A stretch of 64,000 nucleotides of DNA from CAZSHB01 sp964606885 (GTDB lineage Bacteria; Babelota; Babeliae; Babelales; CAIQNR01): contig CAZSHB010000005.1 in assembly GCA_964606885.1 (NCBI GenBank), forward strand, positions 1-64,000. The letters run 5' to 3'. Positions 15,425-24,872 of the stretch are shown one piece after another (within the stretch, counting starts at the first letter, position 1; every line of letters begins with the position of its first letter). A model generated the notes under the pieces. The model saw only the letters and a program-made list of their open reading frames with translations, searched no databases and had not been told where the DNA came from. The position numbers and the translations under genes were made by a program.

Positions 15425-16399
15425 ATGGCAGAACTTCTACTACCATCATCTACCACTATCGCTCTTCTAGCAGATAAGCTCAAACAGGGCATGTTAGTAG
15501 CATTTCCCACAGAGACCGTCTACGGTCTAGGGGCAGATGCAACCAATAGACAAGCCGTAGCAGCTATTTATCAAGCTAAAGGTCGGCCAACATTTAACCC
15601 GCTTATTGCCCATTATCCATCTCTAGAAGCTGCACAAGCAGACGCTCATTTTAGCCCCCAAGCATTAGCCCTAGCGCACGCTTTTTGGCCTGGGCCACTC
15701 ACGCTTGTGCTACCTAAAAAACCGGGCTCTCGGGTCTGTGGTCTTGCAACAGCAGGCCTTGATACCATTGCAGTACGTGTACCAGCACATCCTGTTGCAT
15801 TAGAACTGTTACGTATGTGTACTACGCCTATTGTTGCGCCAAGCGCTAACCCCTCTGGATTTTTAAGCCCTGTTACTGCACAACAGGTAGAAAAGGGCTT
15901 AGGCACAAAAATTAATTGGATTCTTGATGGTGGAAAAACTACCCAAGGCCTAGAGTCAACTATTGTTGATGTTACAACAGATATACCTACTATTTTGCGC
16001 CATGGCCCTATTACACACGCCATATTAGAGGCTCTTGTTGGCACCGTACATACAGCAGATACACATACCAGCACTGATACAAAAACACCTAAATCTCCAG
16101 GCATGTTGTTACACCATTATGCACCACGCTGCCCTCTAAGATTAACGATTGATAATCCAAAACCGGGTGAAGCGTTGCTTGCATTTGGACCAGGATTACT
16201 CCCACTTGGGTTTGATACGATACTGAATCTAAGTCCAACAGGCGATTTGGTTGAAGCTGCTGCAAACTTGTTTGATTATTTACACCAACTTGAAGATTCT
16301 GGCGCGACCGGCATTGCAGTTATGCCCATTCCACAAATAGGACTAGGTGCTGCAATTCATGATAAATTGTCACGCGCACAGTTATTTTCTACAAAATAA
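15425..16399 (+). CDS. Threonylcarbamoyl-AMP synthase, Sua5 type
   Basis: This enzyme makes threonylcarbamoyl-AMP from Thr, bicarbonate and ATP, the first step of t6A modification at position 37 of ANN-reading tRNAs. The YrdC domain (residues about 1-200) shows PTETVYGLGADA, KGRP, the PGPLTLVL stretch and APSANPSG. A second Sua5 domain after the linker (KSPGMLLHHYAPRCPL) gives 324 residues, matching Sua5/YwlC rather than the single-domain TsaC. The N-terminus is clear. Confidence 0.93.
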   Translation: MAELLLPSSTTIALLADKLKQGMLVAFPTETVYGLGADATNRQAVAAIYQAKGRPTFNPLIAHYPSLEAAQADAHFSPQALALAHAFWPGPLTLVLPKKPGSRVCGLATAGLDTIAVRVPAHPVALELLRMCTTPIVAPSANPSGFLSPVTAQQVEKGLGTKINWILDGGKTTQGLESTIVDVTTDIPTILRHGPITHAILEALVGTVHTADTHTSTDTKTPKSPGMLLHHYAPRCPLRLTIDNPKPGEALLAFGPGLLPLGFDTILNLSPTGDLVEAAANLFDYLHQLEDSGATGIAVMPIPQIGLGAAIHDKLSRAQLFSTK

Positions 16400-16409
16400 C
16401 AAAACGCAG

Positions 16410-17069
16410 TTAGCGATCTAAATTTTCTTGATAATTTCTGTAGGTAATACGCCCAGAACATGGGTCATACACAAATGTAAACAACGAACAGTTAGGCACC
16501 TGTATCTTTGCTTCTGGTGCAATATTCAGATAATCAAACAGACTCTTTACCATACCACTATGCCCAACTACATACACTTCAGTTTTATGTTGCACTGCCA
16601 TGTCATTTAAGAAATCTGTTATACGCGCAACATGCACTTCTAATGGTTCAATAGCATGATCCGGATTATCCTGAATAAACTGCTCTAGCTGATGCGTACG
16701 AATACCTTCCGCTTTGCCAAAGTTACGCTCTTTAAGCCGCTCATCAACAATAACCGGCACCTGTAATTGAGCACCCAAAATCAAAGCTGTCTCGTGTGCT
16801 CGTTGTTGTGGAGAACTGTACAGATCTGCAATGTGTAAAACAGCTAATTTGTGTGCCATAGCTTCAGCCTGCTGGCGACCAATAGGATTAAGGGGGACAT
16901 CAACTGAGCCATACAAAATACCCTGTTGATTCGCATCCGTTACACCATGCCGAATAATATGCACAGTTACTAAAGAGCAAGATTTATTATGATGGTACCA
17001 ATAACCAGCAACACTCAGTACCGCCAGCGCACTCGCTATTATCTTGAAATTTCTCTTTAGCTTCACCAA
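16410..17069 (-). CDS. Membrane-anchored histidine phosphatase
   Basis: This 219-residue protein has a short basic N-terminus, one hydrophobic segment (about 9-24) and then a histidine phosphatase domain. The catalytic RHG is at residues 40-42 (HIIRHGVTDAN). A second Arg lies in SSPQQRAHETA, the acid residue in LKERNFGKAEG, and the second His in VVGHSGM. All four expected catalytic positions are therefore kept. Substrates of this superfamily range from sugar phosphates to proteins. The N-terminal segment implies the enzyme faces the periplasm. It is transcribed with a degenerate paralog at 17073-17639, 3 bases upstream. Confidence 0.88.
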   Translation of the reverse strand: MVKLKRNFKIIASALAVLSVAGYWYHHNKSCSLVTVHIIRHGVTDANQQGILYGSVDVPLNPIGRQQAEAMAHKLAVLHIADLYSSPQQRAHETALILGAQLQVPVIVDERLKERNFGKAEGIRTHQLEQFIQDNPDHAIEPLEVHVARITDFLNDMAVQHKTEVYVVGHSGMVKSLFDYLNIAPEAKIQVPNCSLFTFVYDPCSGRITYRNYQENLDR

Positions 17070-17072
17070 GTT

Positions 17073-17639
17073 TTACTCCGCTACTGTGCCTAAGTAAAAA
17101 ACCCTATCAGCCACAGGATGATATATAAATGCATAAATCTGATGAGTAGGAATTACACCATCTACCAAAGGGTCTAATGCCGGATCAACCTGCAAAGAAT
17201 GACACATATTTGCAATCAGATCAGTATGCCCAACAATAAAAACGAACCCTGTTCCTGAGGCCGCTTTATCTTTAAAAAAAGCCTTGATTCGAGCAGCATA
17301 CTCTTCAAGAGATTCCGAACCTCCCTGAGGATCTAAAGCCACATCCACAACAACAGGCTTATCGTCAAGACGAGCGGCTAATATTGCTGCCATTTCTTGA
17401 GTTGCCGGCTTAGAAGAAGCATGCAGTGTCTCAATATTAAAATTCGCAATTCGATCCGCCATAGCCTGTGCCTCTGCTTGACCCCCTATGCTTAAAACAC
17501 CTTCAAAATCAAACGTAGCTGTTGGACCATGGCATACTACATAGAGCAAAGTTGGATAACCCATAGAGGCATGCAACGCCGCATGCATGTTGCACAAAAG
17601 ACCCAGAACTAAGATTATTACTGTTTTATTTTTTATCAT
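17073..17639 (-). CDS. Exported histidine-phosphatase-like protein, probably inactive
   Basis: This 188-residue protein has a signal peptide (MIKNKTVIILVLGLLCNMHAALHA). The fold parallels the downstream phosphatase: VVCHGPTATFD replaces IIRHGVTDAN, and SSKPATQEMA replaces SSPQQRAHETA. Both catalytic arginines are lost (Cys and Thr instead), and the acid-residue segment is changed. The histidines of CHG and VGHTD remain. The C-terminal HQIYAFIYHPVADRVFYL aligns with LFTFVYDPCSGRITY in the active paralog. It is likely a binding or regulatory relative rather than an enzyme. The two genes form one operon. Confidence 0.8.
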   Translation of the reverse strand: MIKNKTVIILVLGLLCNMHAALHASMGYPTLLYVVCHGPTATFDFEGVLSIGGQAEAQAMADRIANFNIETLHASSKPATQEMAAILAARLDDKPVVVDVALDPQGGSESLEEYAARIKAFFKDKAASGTGFVFIVGHTDLIANMCHSLQVDPALDPLVDGVIPTHQIYAFIYHPVADRVFYLGTVAE

Positions 17640-17809
17640 GCTTTTTCCCTTTTTTAAGACTGAAAATCAAGATATGCTCATTTCTATCAAAACCGCAATT
17701 AAATACTTTATTTATTTTGACGCTCCCCAGAAGATGCTTTACGATAAGTACTATGGGGTCATTATTCGCTAATAATCAATGTTTTGTCTTACCTAGGGGT
17801 CTTGTGTTC

Positions 17810-19885
17810 ATGCAATTGCTCATGTTATTTTTGTTTCTACTTTCTTCTTCTTGCATGGCTTATACCCCTGACAATACCTATGCTATTTTAGGGCAAGAAA
17901 ACCTTGCTAGCATGGCTCATCAAACATCTGAAAATGAACATGAAGATTGTCCTACAGGTAAAAATTTTAGCCAAGTGCTTGAAAACACCCTTTATGAACA
18001 TACCCATCTACCAAAAAAGACGAAGCGTAAGCTTATGTTCAAGCTTTTTGCAGAACATGAAGAAACATTACAACACTCACTTATAAAGCCAGTACTAGAT
18101 GGAACCTCTCGTCAAGACCTAAATCTCATCTGTGGACCTAAGTCTGATGTATCATTTTATATTGCTGCTCATATTGATAGAACCCAAACAGAAGCTGGCT
18201 CAGTTACCCTGATTAAACGCCTCTGTAGCCCTACTGACCACATAGCTACACTCCGCAAACATCAAGCTATTATTAAAGAATTAACACACAACAGAAAATT
18301 ATTTGATGCATTAAGCAATCAGCTTGCTGCTATGCATACCGATGAAAGCGCCATCCTATCATTATGGAACGAAGATCTTTTTTATAATCTTTTAAAACAA
18401 GAAGAACTGTTTATACCAAAAGCAGAAAAATTAAGTGCTTGGATTAATAACAGTACTTTTTTAATTGATATTAACTCGTATACACGTGTTATAAGTTTAG
18501 TTACTAACAATCTCATGCTTGCTGCTGGAGCAACATTACTCCCTGCATTAGGCGTAGCAACATACTACAATAAAGAAGCTACTGCTAAAGCACTAGAAGC
18601 ATGTATTGAACCTATTGGTGCTAAATCTGTCTGCAAAATGAGCGTACCTGGACTTGCCTTACTCGCTCTCCATTGGTGGTATAAAAGTGAAAGCAACCCA
18701 GCTACTGGTCTTGATAGTGCAGCAAACATTATTGGTGGTCCTGCTGGCGCAACCAGTATTTTTTATGCGGGTGATGCACTGCGCAATATTGTTTCTTTTA
18801 GAAAATGTCTCCAAAAAAAGATCATGTATATTAGTTCGTATATCAAATTGGTAAAAGACATTGGCGCGCTTACACAAAAAAATGAAGTACTTCAAGAACA
18901 CCTCCCGCTCATTGCAAATCTTGAAGATGAACTTAAAAAATTAGAAACAAGTTCTCAAGACGTTAAAAGACTTTTCGCATTACTCGATACATCTACGTTT
19001 AAAGGCAAAGAAGCATCATTCTTTTCTTCATACGGGAATATTTACGTAACCTATAACTTACTCCATAAAATAAAAACGGCTCTTGTACCAGCCATGGTAT
19101 GCATCGGTGAACTTGATGCTTATGTGTCATGCGCACAACTATTATTAGAAACACAAGGCCATGCAGCTGGTTATTGCCTACCAACGTTTATTGAAGGCGA
19201 AAGCACACCCCACGTACAAGCAACTAACTTTTGGAACCCTTCAATACCATATCAAATCGCAGCAACTAACAGTGTTGAATTGGGTGGCTCTCAGCCTGCA
19301 CATATTATTGTAACAGGCGCAAACGCTGGTGGTAAATCAACCACTATGAAGGGCCTCACGCTCACTATTATCTGTGCTCAATCGCTTGGTATTGCATGTG
19401 CAGAATCATTGAACTTTACCCCGTTTTCATGCATCTGTACGTATCTCAATATTACTGACGATATTGCCGCAGGAAAATCCCACTTTAGAGCGGGGGCAGC
19501 ACGTGCACGAGAACTTATTAGTTATGTTGAAGAAACAGCACCAAAAGGATTTAGTTTAACTGCAGTTGATGAAGTCTTTAATGGAACAACGTTTGAAGAA
19601 GGCCAAGCTGCTGCCTACTTTTTAATTGAAAAACTTGGATCATACAAACACAACATGTGTATTACCGTAACACACTTTCCGGCTGTTCCCTTACTTGCAG
19701 CAAAAACGGGTACTTTTGCAAACTATAAAGTCTCGGTCAGTTATAAACCTGATGGCTCTCTAGCACGTAGCTATAAACTAGAACCAGGGATCTCTGAACA
19801 AAAAATAGCATTGCATATTTTGAAAGAAGAAGGCTTTGATGCTACCTTTCTACAAAAGGCCCAACAATTTTTACTTCCAAAATAA
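17810..19885 (+). CDS. Exported or membrane MutS-like ATPase
   Basis: This 691-residue protein has a C-terminal MutS domain V. Walker A reads GANAGGKSTT, Walker B AVDEVFNGT, and the switch segment VTHFPAV. The middle (about 100-450) is helical and resembles MutS lever regions. Two or three hydrophobic stretches (LMLAAGATLLPALGVATY, VPGLALLALHWWY, IIGGPAGATSIFYAG) could be membrane helices. The start at 17810 is preceded by AGGGG and opens with a signal peptide (MQLLMLFLFLLSSSCMA). The MutS mismatch-binding N-terminal domain is missing. It is therefore unlikely to do standard repair with MutL (40548). Its role is unknown. Confidence 0.82.
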   Translation: MQLLMLFLFLLSSSCMAYTPDNTYAILGQENLASMAHQTSENEHEDCPTGKNFSQVLENTLYEHTHLPKKTKRKLMFKLFAEHEETLQHSLIKPVLDGTSRQDLNLICGPKSDVSFYIAAHIDRTQTEAGSVTLIKRLCSPTDHIATLRKHQAIIKELTHNRKLFDALSNQLAAMHTDESAILSLWNEDLFYNLLKQEELFIPKAEKLSAWINNSTFLIDINSYTRVISLVTNNLMLAAGATLLPALGVATYYNKEATAKALEACIEPIGAKSVCKMSVPGLALLALHWWYKSESNPATGLDSAANIIGGPAGATSIFYAGDALRNIVSFRKCLQKKIMYISSYIKLVKDIGALTQKNEVLQEHLPLIANLEDELKKLETSSQDVKRLFALLDTSTFKGKEASFFSSYGNIYVTYNLLHKIKTALVPAMVCIGELDAYVSCAQLLLETQGHAAGYCLPTFIEGESTPHVQATNFWNPSIPYQIAATNSVELGGSQPAHIIVTGANAGGKSTTMKGLTLTIICAQSLGIACAESLNFTPFSCICTYLNITDDIAAGKSHFRAGAARARELISYVEETAPKGFSLTAVDEVFNGTTFEEGQAAAYFLIEKLGSYKHNMCITVTHFPAVPLLAAKTGTFANYKVSVSYKPDGSLARSYKLEPGISEQKIALHILKEEGFDATFLQKAQQFLLPK

Positions 19886-19893
19886 GGATATCC

Positions 19894-20307
19894 ATGAGCA
19901 TTCGTCGATTTGTTCTTAATAAATTAGTACGTAACAACATGGTAGAAAAATATAAAACAGAAGGCGTTACCGCCAATGTTGAAACACTTACCGATAACGA
20001 ACAATATCTAGAAGCAATCTCAGCAAAGCTTATTGAAGAACTTGAAGAAGTATTTGCTGCGCAAGATAAAAAAGAGCTCATAGAAGAAATTGCTGATTTA
20101 GAAGAAGCGTTACATTCTTTTAAACACCTACTTGGCATTACCAATAAAGAAGTCGATACCGCACGCGTTAAAAAAGCTACCGACAAAGGTACCTTTTCCG
20201 AACGCTTATTCATCCATTATATTGACGTACCAGCTAAATCAAAACGCGTTATAGAATACTGCGAAGCACAACCTGATAAATACCCAGAAGTTGAAATAGA
20301 AGATTAA
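19894..20307 (+). CDS. MazG-like nucleotide pyrophosphohydrolase
   Basis: This 137-residue protein has the N-terminal LNKLVRNNMVEKY segment seen in predicted house-cleaning NTP pyrophosphohydrolases. The metal-binding helices follow (KLIEELEEV...ELIEEIADLEEAL), giving the EExxE and ExxD pattern of the all-alpha MazG/HisE fold. A C-terminal extension (about 100-137) ends in an acidic tail. It follows the MutS-like gene by 8 bases with an AAGGATAT site, so the two probably share a transcript. It likely removes damaged or excess nucleotides, though the substrate is unknown. Confidence 0.82.
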   Translation: MSIRRFVLNKLVRNNMVEKYKTEGVTANVETLTDNEQYLEAISAKLIEELEEVFAAQDKKELIEEIADLEEALHSFKHLLGITNKEVDTARVKKATDKGTFSERLFIHYIDVPAKSKRVIEYCEAQPDKYPEVEIED

Positions 20308-20315
20308 AGGTCCTC

Positions 20316-21656
20316 ATGTTTATTACCCATTTTTTTGATTTGTTAAGCACCGTCGATGATTATCTGTGGAGCTACGCTGGTATCCCTGCAATCTTAGTAT
20401 TAGGTGTTTTATTGTCGGTGCGCGGTCGCTTTTTCCAAATATTTCAACTGCCAAAAATATGGCGCATCTTCTTTGGATTCTTTAAAAAAGAAGAACTCGA
20501 TCCAAACTATAAAGAACCTACCCGCGGCGTAACACCCCTACAAGCATTCTTTGCTTCTATTGGTGGCTGCATTGGCATTGGTAACATTGTAGTCGTGTGC
20601 AGCGCTGTACAAATTGGTGGCCCTGGCGCCATCTTTTGGATGTGGATCGCGTCGTTCCTTGGCATGATTGTAAAATACTCAGAAATCTATTTAGGTATCA
20701 CCTACAGAATTCCTAACAACTTAGGTACTTACAATGGTGGACCTATGTACTTTGTACAACAAGTAACATCTAAAAAATGGGTACCTCAACTTATCTGTCT
20801 CTTACTCTGTGTGTATGGCGCAGATATGTATCTTTTTAGAATCATGACACGCAGTATTGTTACCTCATGGCATATCAACCAGTACGCAGTCATTGCGTTT
20901 CTTTTAATCGCTATTTTGATCGCTGGTAAAAAAGGGCTGGGCTGGGCTGGTAAAGCAAGCAGTATTATTATTCCTGCATTCTTAGTTGCTTATATTGGTA
21001 TTAGCGCTGTCGTATTTTTTAATAACGCCGCACAAATCCCTGGTCTTTTCCGTCTGATTATTACCTCAGCTTTTACTGGTCATGCAGCACTTGGTGCCTT
21101 TACTGGCGCTGGCATGCTACTCGCTATGTCACAAGGCATGAAGCGCGCTTGTTATGCTGGTGATATTGGTATTGGATACGCTTCAGTTATTCATGCAGAA
21201 ACTGAAGAAACTAACCCTGCAAAACAGGCCGCTCTTGGCGTGTTTGGTATTTTTATCGACACCTTTATAGTTTGCACCACCAGCGTAATGTTGATTTTAG
21301 TAACAGGTTTATGGAATCAAGGTATTCACGAAGAACGGGCAGTTGCAATGGCCTTAGGCAAGTATATTCCCCATGTTGACTGGATATGGCCAATCTTTAT
21401 TTTCTTACTTGGCTATTCAACGATTATTGCAATCTTTAGCGTGGGTAAACGGGCTGCACAAATTTTATCACCTAAGTATGGTGAACGTGCCTATTTTATC
21501 TATGCAACATGCGCATTCTTACTCTTCTCGTTTATTGGCTCTGAGATTCAGATTATGACGATCATGTCACTAACAGGTGTATGCTTATTGCTGATCAACA
21601 TAAGCACTATCTTTTTGTTACGCAAACGAGTTTCTTTCAAGATACCATCTGCGTAA
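20316..21656 (+). CDS. Sodium:alanine/glycine symporter (AGCS family)
   Basis: This 446-residue inner-membrane carrier has about 11 hydrophobic helices. The AGCS signature region is clear: GNIVVVCSAVQIGGPGAIFWMW, then GTYNGGPMYFVQQ and GAFTGAGMLLAMSQGMKRACYAGDIGIGYASV. These proteins import alanine or glycine with sodium, suiting amino-acid uptake from a host. The gene follows the MazG-like gene with an 8-base gap, so a three-gene transcript from the MutS-like gene is possible. Confidence 0.92.
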   Translation: MFITHFFDLLSTVDDYLWSYAGIPAILVLGVLLSVRGRFFQIFQLPKIWRIFFGFFKKEELDPNYKEPTRGVTPLQAFFASIGGCIGIGNIVVVCSAVQIGGPGAIFWMWIASFLGMIVKYSEIYLGITYRIPNNLGTYNGGPMYFVQQVTSKKWVPQLICLLLCVYGADMYLFRIMTRSIVTSWHINQYAVIAFLLIAILIAGKKGLGWAGKASSIIIPAFLVAYIGISAVVFFNNAAQIPGLFRLIITSAFTGHAALGAFTGAGMLLAMSQGMKRACYAGDIGIGYASVIHAETEETNPAKQAALGVFGIFIDTFIVCTTSVMLILVTGLWNQGIHEERAVAMALGKYIPHVDWIWPIFIFLLGYSTIIAIFSVGKRAAQILSPKYGERAYFIYATCAFLLFSFIGSEIQIMTIMSLTGVCLLLINISTIFLLRKRVSFKIPSA

Positions 21657-21726
21657 ACTCTTGTTTGTAGCACCGTACTTTTATACGATGCACGCCATTA
21701 TATTTATCCAATAAAAAAGGGGAGTT

Positions 21727-22236
21727 ATGCAGCGCTTATTACTGTTATTACTAACAGCCTCACTCTCTCTATTTGCAAGCGAACAACAGCCATTACAAGA
21801 ACCAAAACGACGTGTATTTATCTGCCTGCATCCACAACCTGAGCGTATTGTAACGCTACACCTCAACACAAAAAGTAAAAAGACCAAACAGTCTAAAACC
21901 CCTCAGCAAGAGGTTGGTACAACCTCTTGGCATAATCAAACTAAAAAATATAAGCGTGCTTTTATGGAAAGATCTCCTGCCAAGATACAAGATCTTGTAC
22001 AAGCTGGTTGCCCACAAAATAAGAGCGAACAACGACAAAAAGCAGTACTTGCCATACTTGCTCGCACACACGATAACGATCTTAAAAAAGAACTTTTTAT
22101 AACAGGTCTTGACGCAGGTTCATTTACACGAGACACTGCTCGCACATTGGGCATAGCTATGCAAATGCAAGGCCGCAAACTTGTAGCTCTAGCTACAAAA
22201 AAAGATCGTTCTCAATCAAAAAAAAAGTGCAGGTAG
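21727..22236 (+). CDS. Secreted basic protein of unknown function
   Basis: This 169-residue protein has a strong ribosome site (AAGGGGAG) and a signal peptide (MQRLLLLLLTASLSLFAS). The mature part is very basic: a Lys/Ser/Thr-rich segment (KSKKTKQSKTPQQ), a helical central region and a Lys-rich C-terminus. Weak resemblance to small helical repeats (IQDLVQAGCPQNKSEQRQ) is seen but no family is recognised. It converges with the ABC-F gene. Confidence 0.6.
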   Translation: MQRLLLLLLTASLSLFASEQQPLQEPKRRVFICLHPQPERIVTLHLNTKSKKTKQSKTPQQEVGTTSWHNQTKKYKRAFMERSPAKIQDLVQAGCPQNKSEQRQKAVLAILARTHDNDLKKELFITGLDAGSFTRDTARTLGIAMQMQGRKLVALATKKDRSQSKKKCR

Positions 22237-22262
22237 ACAAAGTACATGCCTAACCTGCACTG
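22226..22262. other. Hairpin between convergent genes
   Basis: AGTGCAGGT and its complement flank an 18-base loop between the 21727 gene and the ABC-F gene. A preceding A-run gives a T-run on the reverse strand, so it could end the leftward transcript. The large loop makes this uncertain. Confidence 0.4.
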
Positions 22263-22278
22263 TTACAATATAAGCTCT

Positions 22279-24129
22279 TTAAACTTCAGTCAGCGCTTCC
22301 CACTCTTTAGTGAGCGCCTTAAGTTCTTTAGTAATCACATCAAGCTTTTCTTGTGCCTTATCAAACTCAGGTGTGCCATACTCTAGATCAGCAAATGATG
22401 CTTGGATCTTTTCTTTGTCACCCTCAAGTTTAGCAATCGCACGTTCAACCCGATTAAGATCTTTACGGACCGGTTTTGCGTCTGCCATACCGCCAGCTGT
22501 TGCTGAAGGCGCTGCAGTCTTTTCAAATGCCGTTTGTTTATTACTTAAACGCTTTTGTGCCAAGAATGATTCGTAGTTGCCATGGTAACGTAACAGACCA
22601 TCTGCAGTAAGCTCTAAAATGCTGCTTGCTAGATGATTTACAAAGTCATGATCATGGGACACGAATAAGATAGTACCTTTGTACTCTTGTAATGCTTTAA
22701 GCAAAATCTCTTTTGAAGGAATATCCAAATGGTTCGTAGGTTCGTCAAGCAGCAAGAAGTTAGCATCTTGCAATAGCACTTTGACCATACTTAGACGGTT
22801 ACGTTCACCACCACTTAAAACTTTGGTTTTCTTTTGAATTTCATCTTTGCCAAACAAAAACGCACCCAAGAACATTCTAATTTCTTGTTCCGTTTTATGA
22901 GCAACGTGCTCATACACTTCTTGAATAACTGTGTTATTAGGATTTAAAACTTTTGTTTGTTCTTGTTCAAAGATAGTTGCATACACTTCTGAACCAAGAT
23001 CGAACTTACCTTGTGTTGGTTTAAATTTACCACACAAAATATTAAACAATGTCGTTTTACCAACACCGTTAGGAGCAATAACTGCGAGCTTTTCGCCACG
23101 CTCTATTTTTAAATCAACATGCTGGAAAATCTGCTTATCACCATATTTAAAACCAAGATCGTGTGCTTCTAACACAATACGGCCAGAACGTTTTGGCTCA
23201 GGAAATCTAAAGCGAACTTGCTTAGCATCTTGTGGCACTTCAATAAGTTCTACTTTATCTAAAGCCTTTTCCATACTTTTAGCCATCTTAGCTTTGCTAG
23301 CTTTAGCTTTAAACTTGGCAATAAGTTCTTGCTTATGAGCCATCTCTTTATCTTGTAATTTCTTTGCAGAGATAAGCGCTTCTACTTGTTCAGCTTTTTC
23401 CCGTTCGTAATCTGAATAGTTCCCATAAAAGAGTGAACCTTTACCGCGATCAAGTTCTAAAATAGTAGAACACTGCTCATCTAAAAAGTACTTATCATGG
23501 CATACCAAAATAAAGCCAAACGGCGCACTTGCTAAGAATGATAAGAACCAATCTTTAGCGACAATGTCCAAATGGTTTGTAGGTTCGTCAAACAGATAAA
23601 AGTCTGCTTTTTGTAACAATAATTTTGCAAGTACCACACGCATCTGCCAACCGACAGACAATGTCTGCACAGATTCATTCAATTGCGCTTCTTTAAAGCC
23701 AAGACCTAAGAGCATGTTCTTCGTTTCTAAACGTGCTTGGTCAGGCAATAACTGTTGGTAATGGTACGAAATTTCACCGTACTCTTGTACAGCATCAGCA
23801 CAACCTTCTGCCACTTTTGGTTCAAGAATTTGCATTCTTTCCCACAGCGCACCAAGCGCGTGGTACGAAACAAATGCTTCGTCAAAAATAGAACGGGTAC
23901 TTGAAAGCACCAACTCTTGAGGCATGTACGCAACAGTACAATTGCCACTTACAGAGACTGAGCCACTATCAAGCGGAATTTGCCCACCAATTACTTTTAA
24001 CAGTGTTGATTTGCCAGATCCGTTTCTTCCTACCAAACCGAGCCTTTGATCAGGCGATACGGCGTAAGAAAGTTGATCAAATACTTTTTGTGAACCAAAC
24101 GAGAGACAGAGATTATTCAGATGAATCAT
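22279..24129 (-). CDS. ABC-F type ribosome-associated ATPase
   Basis: This 616-residue soluble protein has two ABC domains: Walker A GLVGRNGSGKST and IAPNGVGKTT, signatures LSVGWQMR and LSGGERNR, and Walker B FDEPTNHLD and LLDEPTNHLD. A charged linker (KAKASKAKMAKSMEKALDK) joins the domains, and a C-terminal coiled coil (about 550-616) resembles Uup/YheS. ABC-F proteins bind the ribosomal E site and affect elongation or antibiotic protection; no transmembrane partner is expected. It overlaps the end of the upstream HAD gene, so the BI-1, HAD and ABC-F genes form one leftward operon. Confidence 0.93.
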   Translation of the reverse strand: MIHLNNLCLSFGSQKVFDQLSYAVSPDQRLGLVGRNGSGKSTLLKVIGGQIPLDSGSVSVSGNCTVAYMPQELVLSSTRSIFDEAFVSYHALGALWERMQILEPKVAEGCADAVQEYGEISYHYQQLLPDQARLETKNMLLGLGFKEAQLNESVQTLSVGWQMRVVLAKLLLQKADFYLFDEPTNHLDIVAKDWFLSFLASAPFGFILVCHDKYFLDEQCSTILELDRGKGSLFYGNYSDYEREKAEQVEALISAKKLQDKEMAHKQELIAKFKAKASKAKMAKSMEKALDKVELIEVPQDAKQVRFRFPEPKRSGRIVLEAHDLGFKYGDKQIFQHVDLKIERGEKLAVIAPNGVGKTTLFNILCGKFKPTQGKFDLGSEVYATIFEQEQTKVLNPNNTVIQEVYEHVAHKTEQEIRMFLGAFLFGKDEIQKKTKVLSGGERNRLSMVKVLLQDANFLLLDEPTNHLDIPSKEILLKALQEYKGTILFVSHDHDFVNHLASSILELTADGLLRYHGNYESFLAQKRLSNKQTAFEKTAAPSATAGGMADAKPVRKDLNRVERAIAKLEGDKEKIQASFADLEYGTPEFDKAQEKLDVITKELKALTKEWEALTEV

Positions 24130-24865
24130 GAGTACGCTTAAGGTAATTTATAATTTCTTCTGGAGTAGAACAGACAATATCGGGACCAGCTTCATACAAA
24201 GCTTTTTCTGAATTCATACCCCATGTAACACTAACACATTCAGCCCCTATAACACGAGCAGCATCAACATCCCGCGCTTCATCGCCAATATAAACGATAT
24301 ACTCAGGACGTTTTTTAACTAATTTAAGCGCTGTTTTAAGCGCATGCTGCTTTCCAAAAATTGATGGCGACGAACCAATAAAATCAAAATATGGTGCTAA
24401 TTTTTCTTTGCCCAAAAAGTATTGCACGTTAGCAACCGAGTTAGAAGTCACAACTCCCACCGCATAGTTATTCTCCTGCAGATACTCAAGAAGGGTCTTC
24501 ATCTTAACTTTTTGCGTAATGCAATGGCGTTCTAAATCCCATTGCAATCTAAAATCACGCAACAAAAACGGAATCTTATAAAAAGGAATCTGTAATGTTT
24601 TAAACAGGTCGCGCGCTTGATAATCACGCATCTCTTCTAACGAAATAATGACCGATTCTTTAATGCCATACTTAGCAGCATTCTTTTTTAAAGAATGGAT
24701 CAAGCACGTAATCGAATCACACAAGGTCCCATCAAAATCAAAGATAACCATTCCTTTTGGTTTACCTTTAACCGAACCCTTAAATTCGCCACGCATAAAG
24801 CGCCGATACAGATAAAAACCGGTAGCGGCGCTTAATCCTATTACAGAAACAATCGTATATATCAC
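24113..24865 (-). CDS. Membrane-anchored HAD-family hydrolase
   Basis: This 250-residue protein has all HAD motifs: DFDGTLCDS (nucleophile Asp), VVTSNS, a Lys near ALKLVKKRPEY, and IGDEARDV. The cap region is helical (type C1), as in phosphoglycolate phosphatases. I start it at the GTG at 24865, with an AGG site upstream. The longer TTG start at 24895 overlaps the BI-1 gene more. Either way the N-terminus is a hydrophobic anchor (IYTIVSVIGLSAATGFYLY) followed by Arg-Arg, which suggests the enzyme stays cytosolic. It overlaps the ABC-F gene. Substrate unknown. Confidence 0.88.
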   Translation of the reverse strand: MIYTIVSVIGLSAATGFYLYRRFMRGEFKGSVKGKPKGMVIFDFDGTLCDSITCLIHSLKKNAAKYGIKESVIISLEEMRDYQARDLFKTLQIPFYKIPFLLRDFRLQWDLERHCITQKVKMKTLLEYLQENNYAVGVVTSNSVANVQYFLGKEKLAPYFDFIGSSPSIFGKQHALKTALKLVKKRPEYIVYIGDEARDVDAARVIGAECVSVTWGMNSEKALYEAGPDIVCSTPEEIINYLKRTHDSSE

Positions 24866-24872
24866 AAATAAC

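Noticed and set aside
17810..17875. Lipoprotein box at the start of the MutS-like protein
   Set aside because: LLSSSC only loosely fits the lipobox because the residue before Cys is Ser and not Gly or Ala, so a plain signal peptide is more likely.
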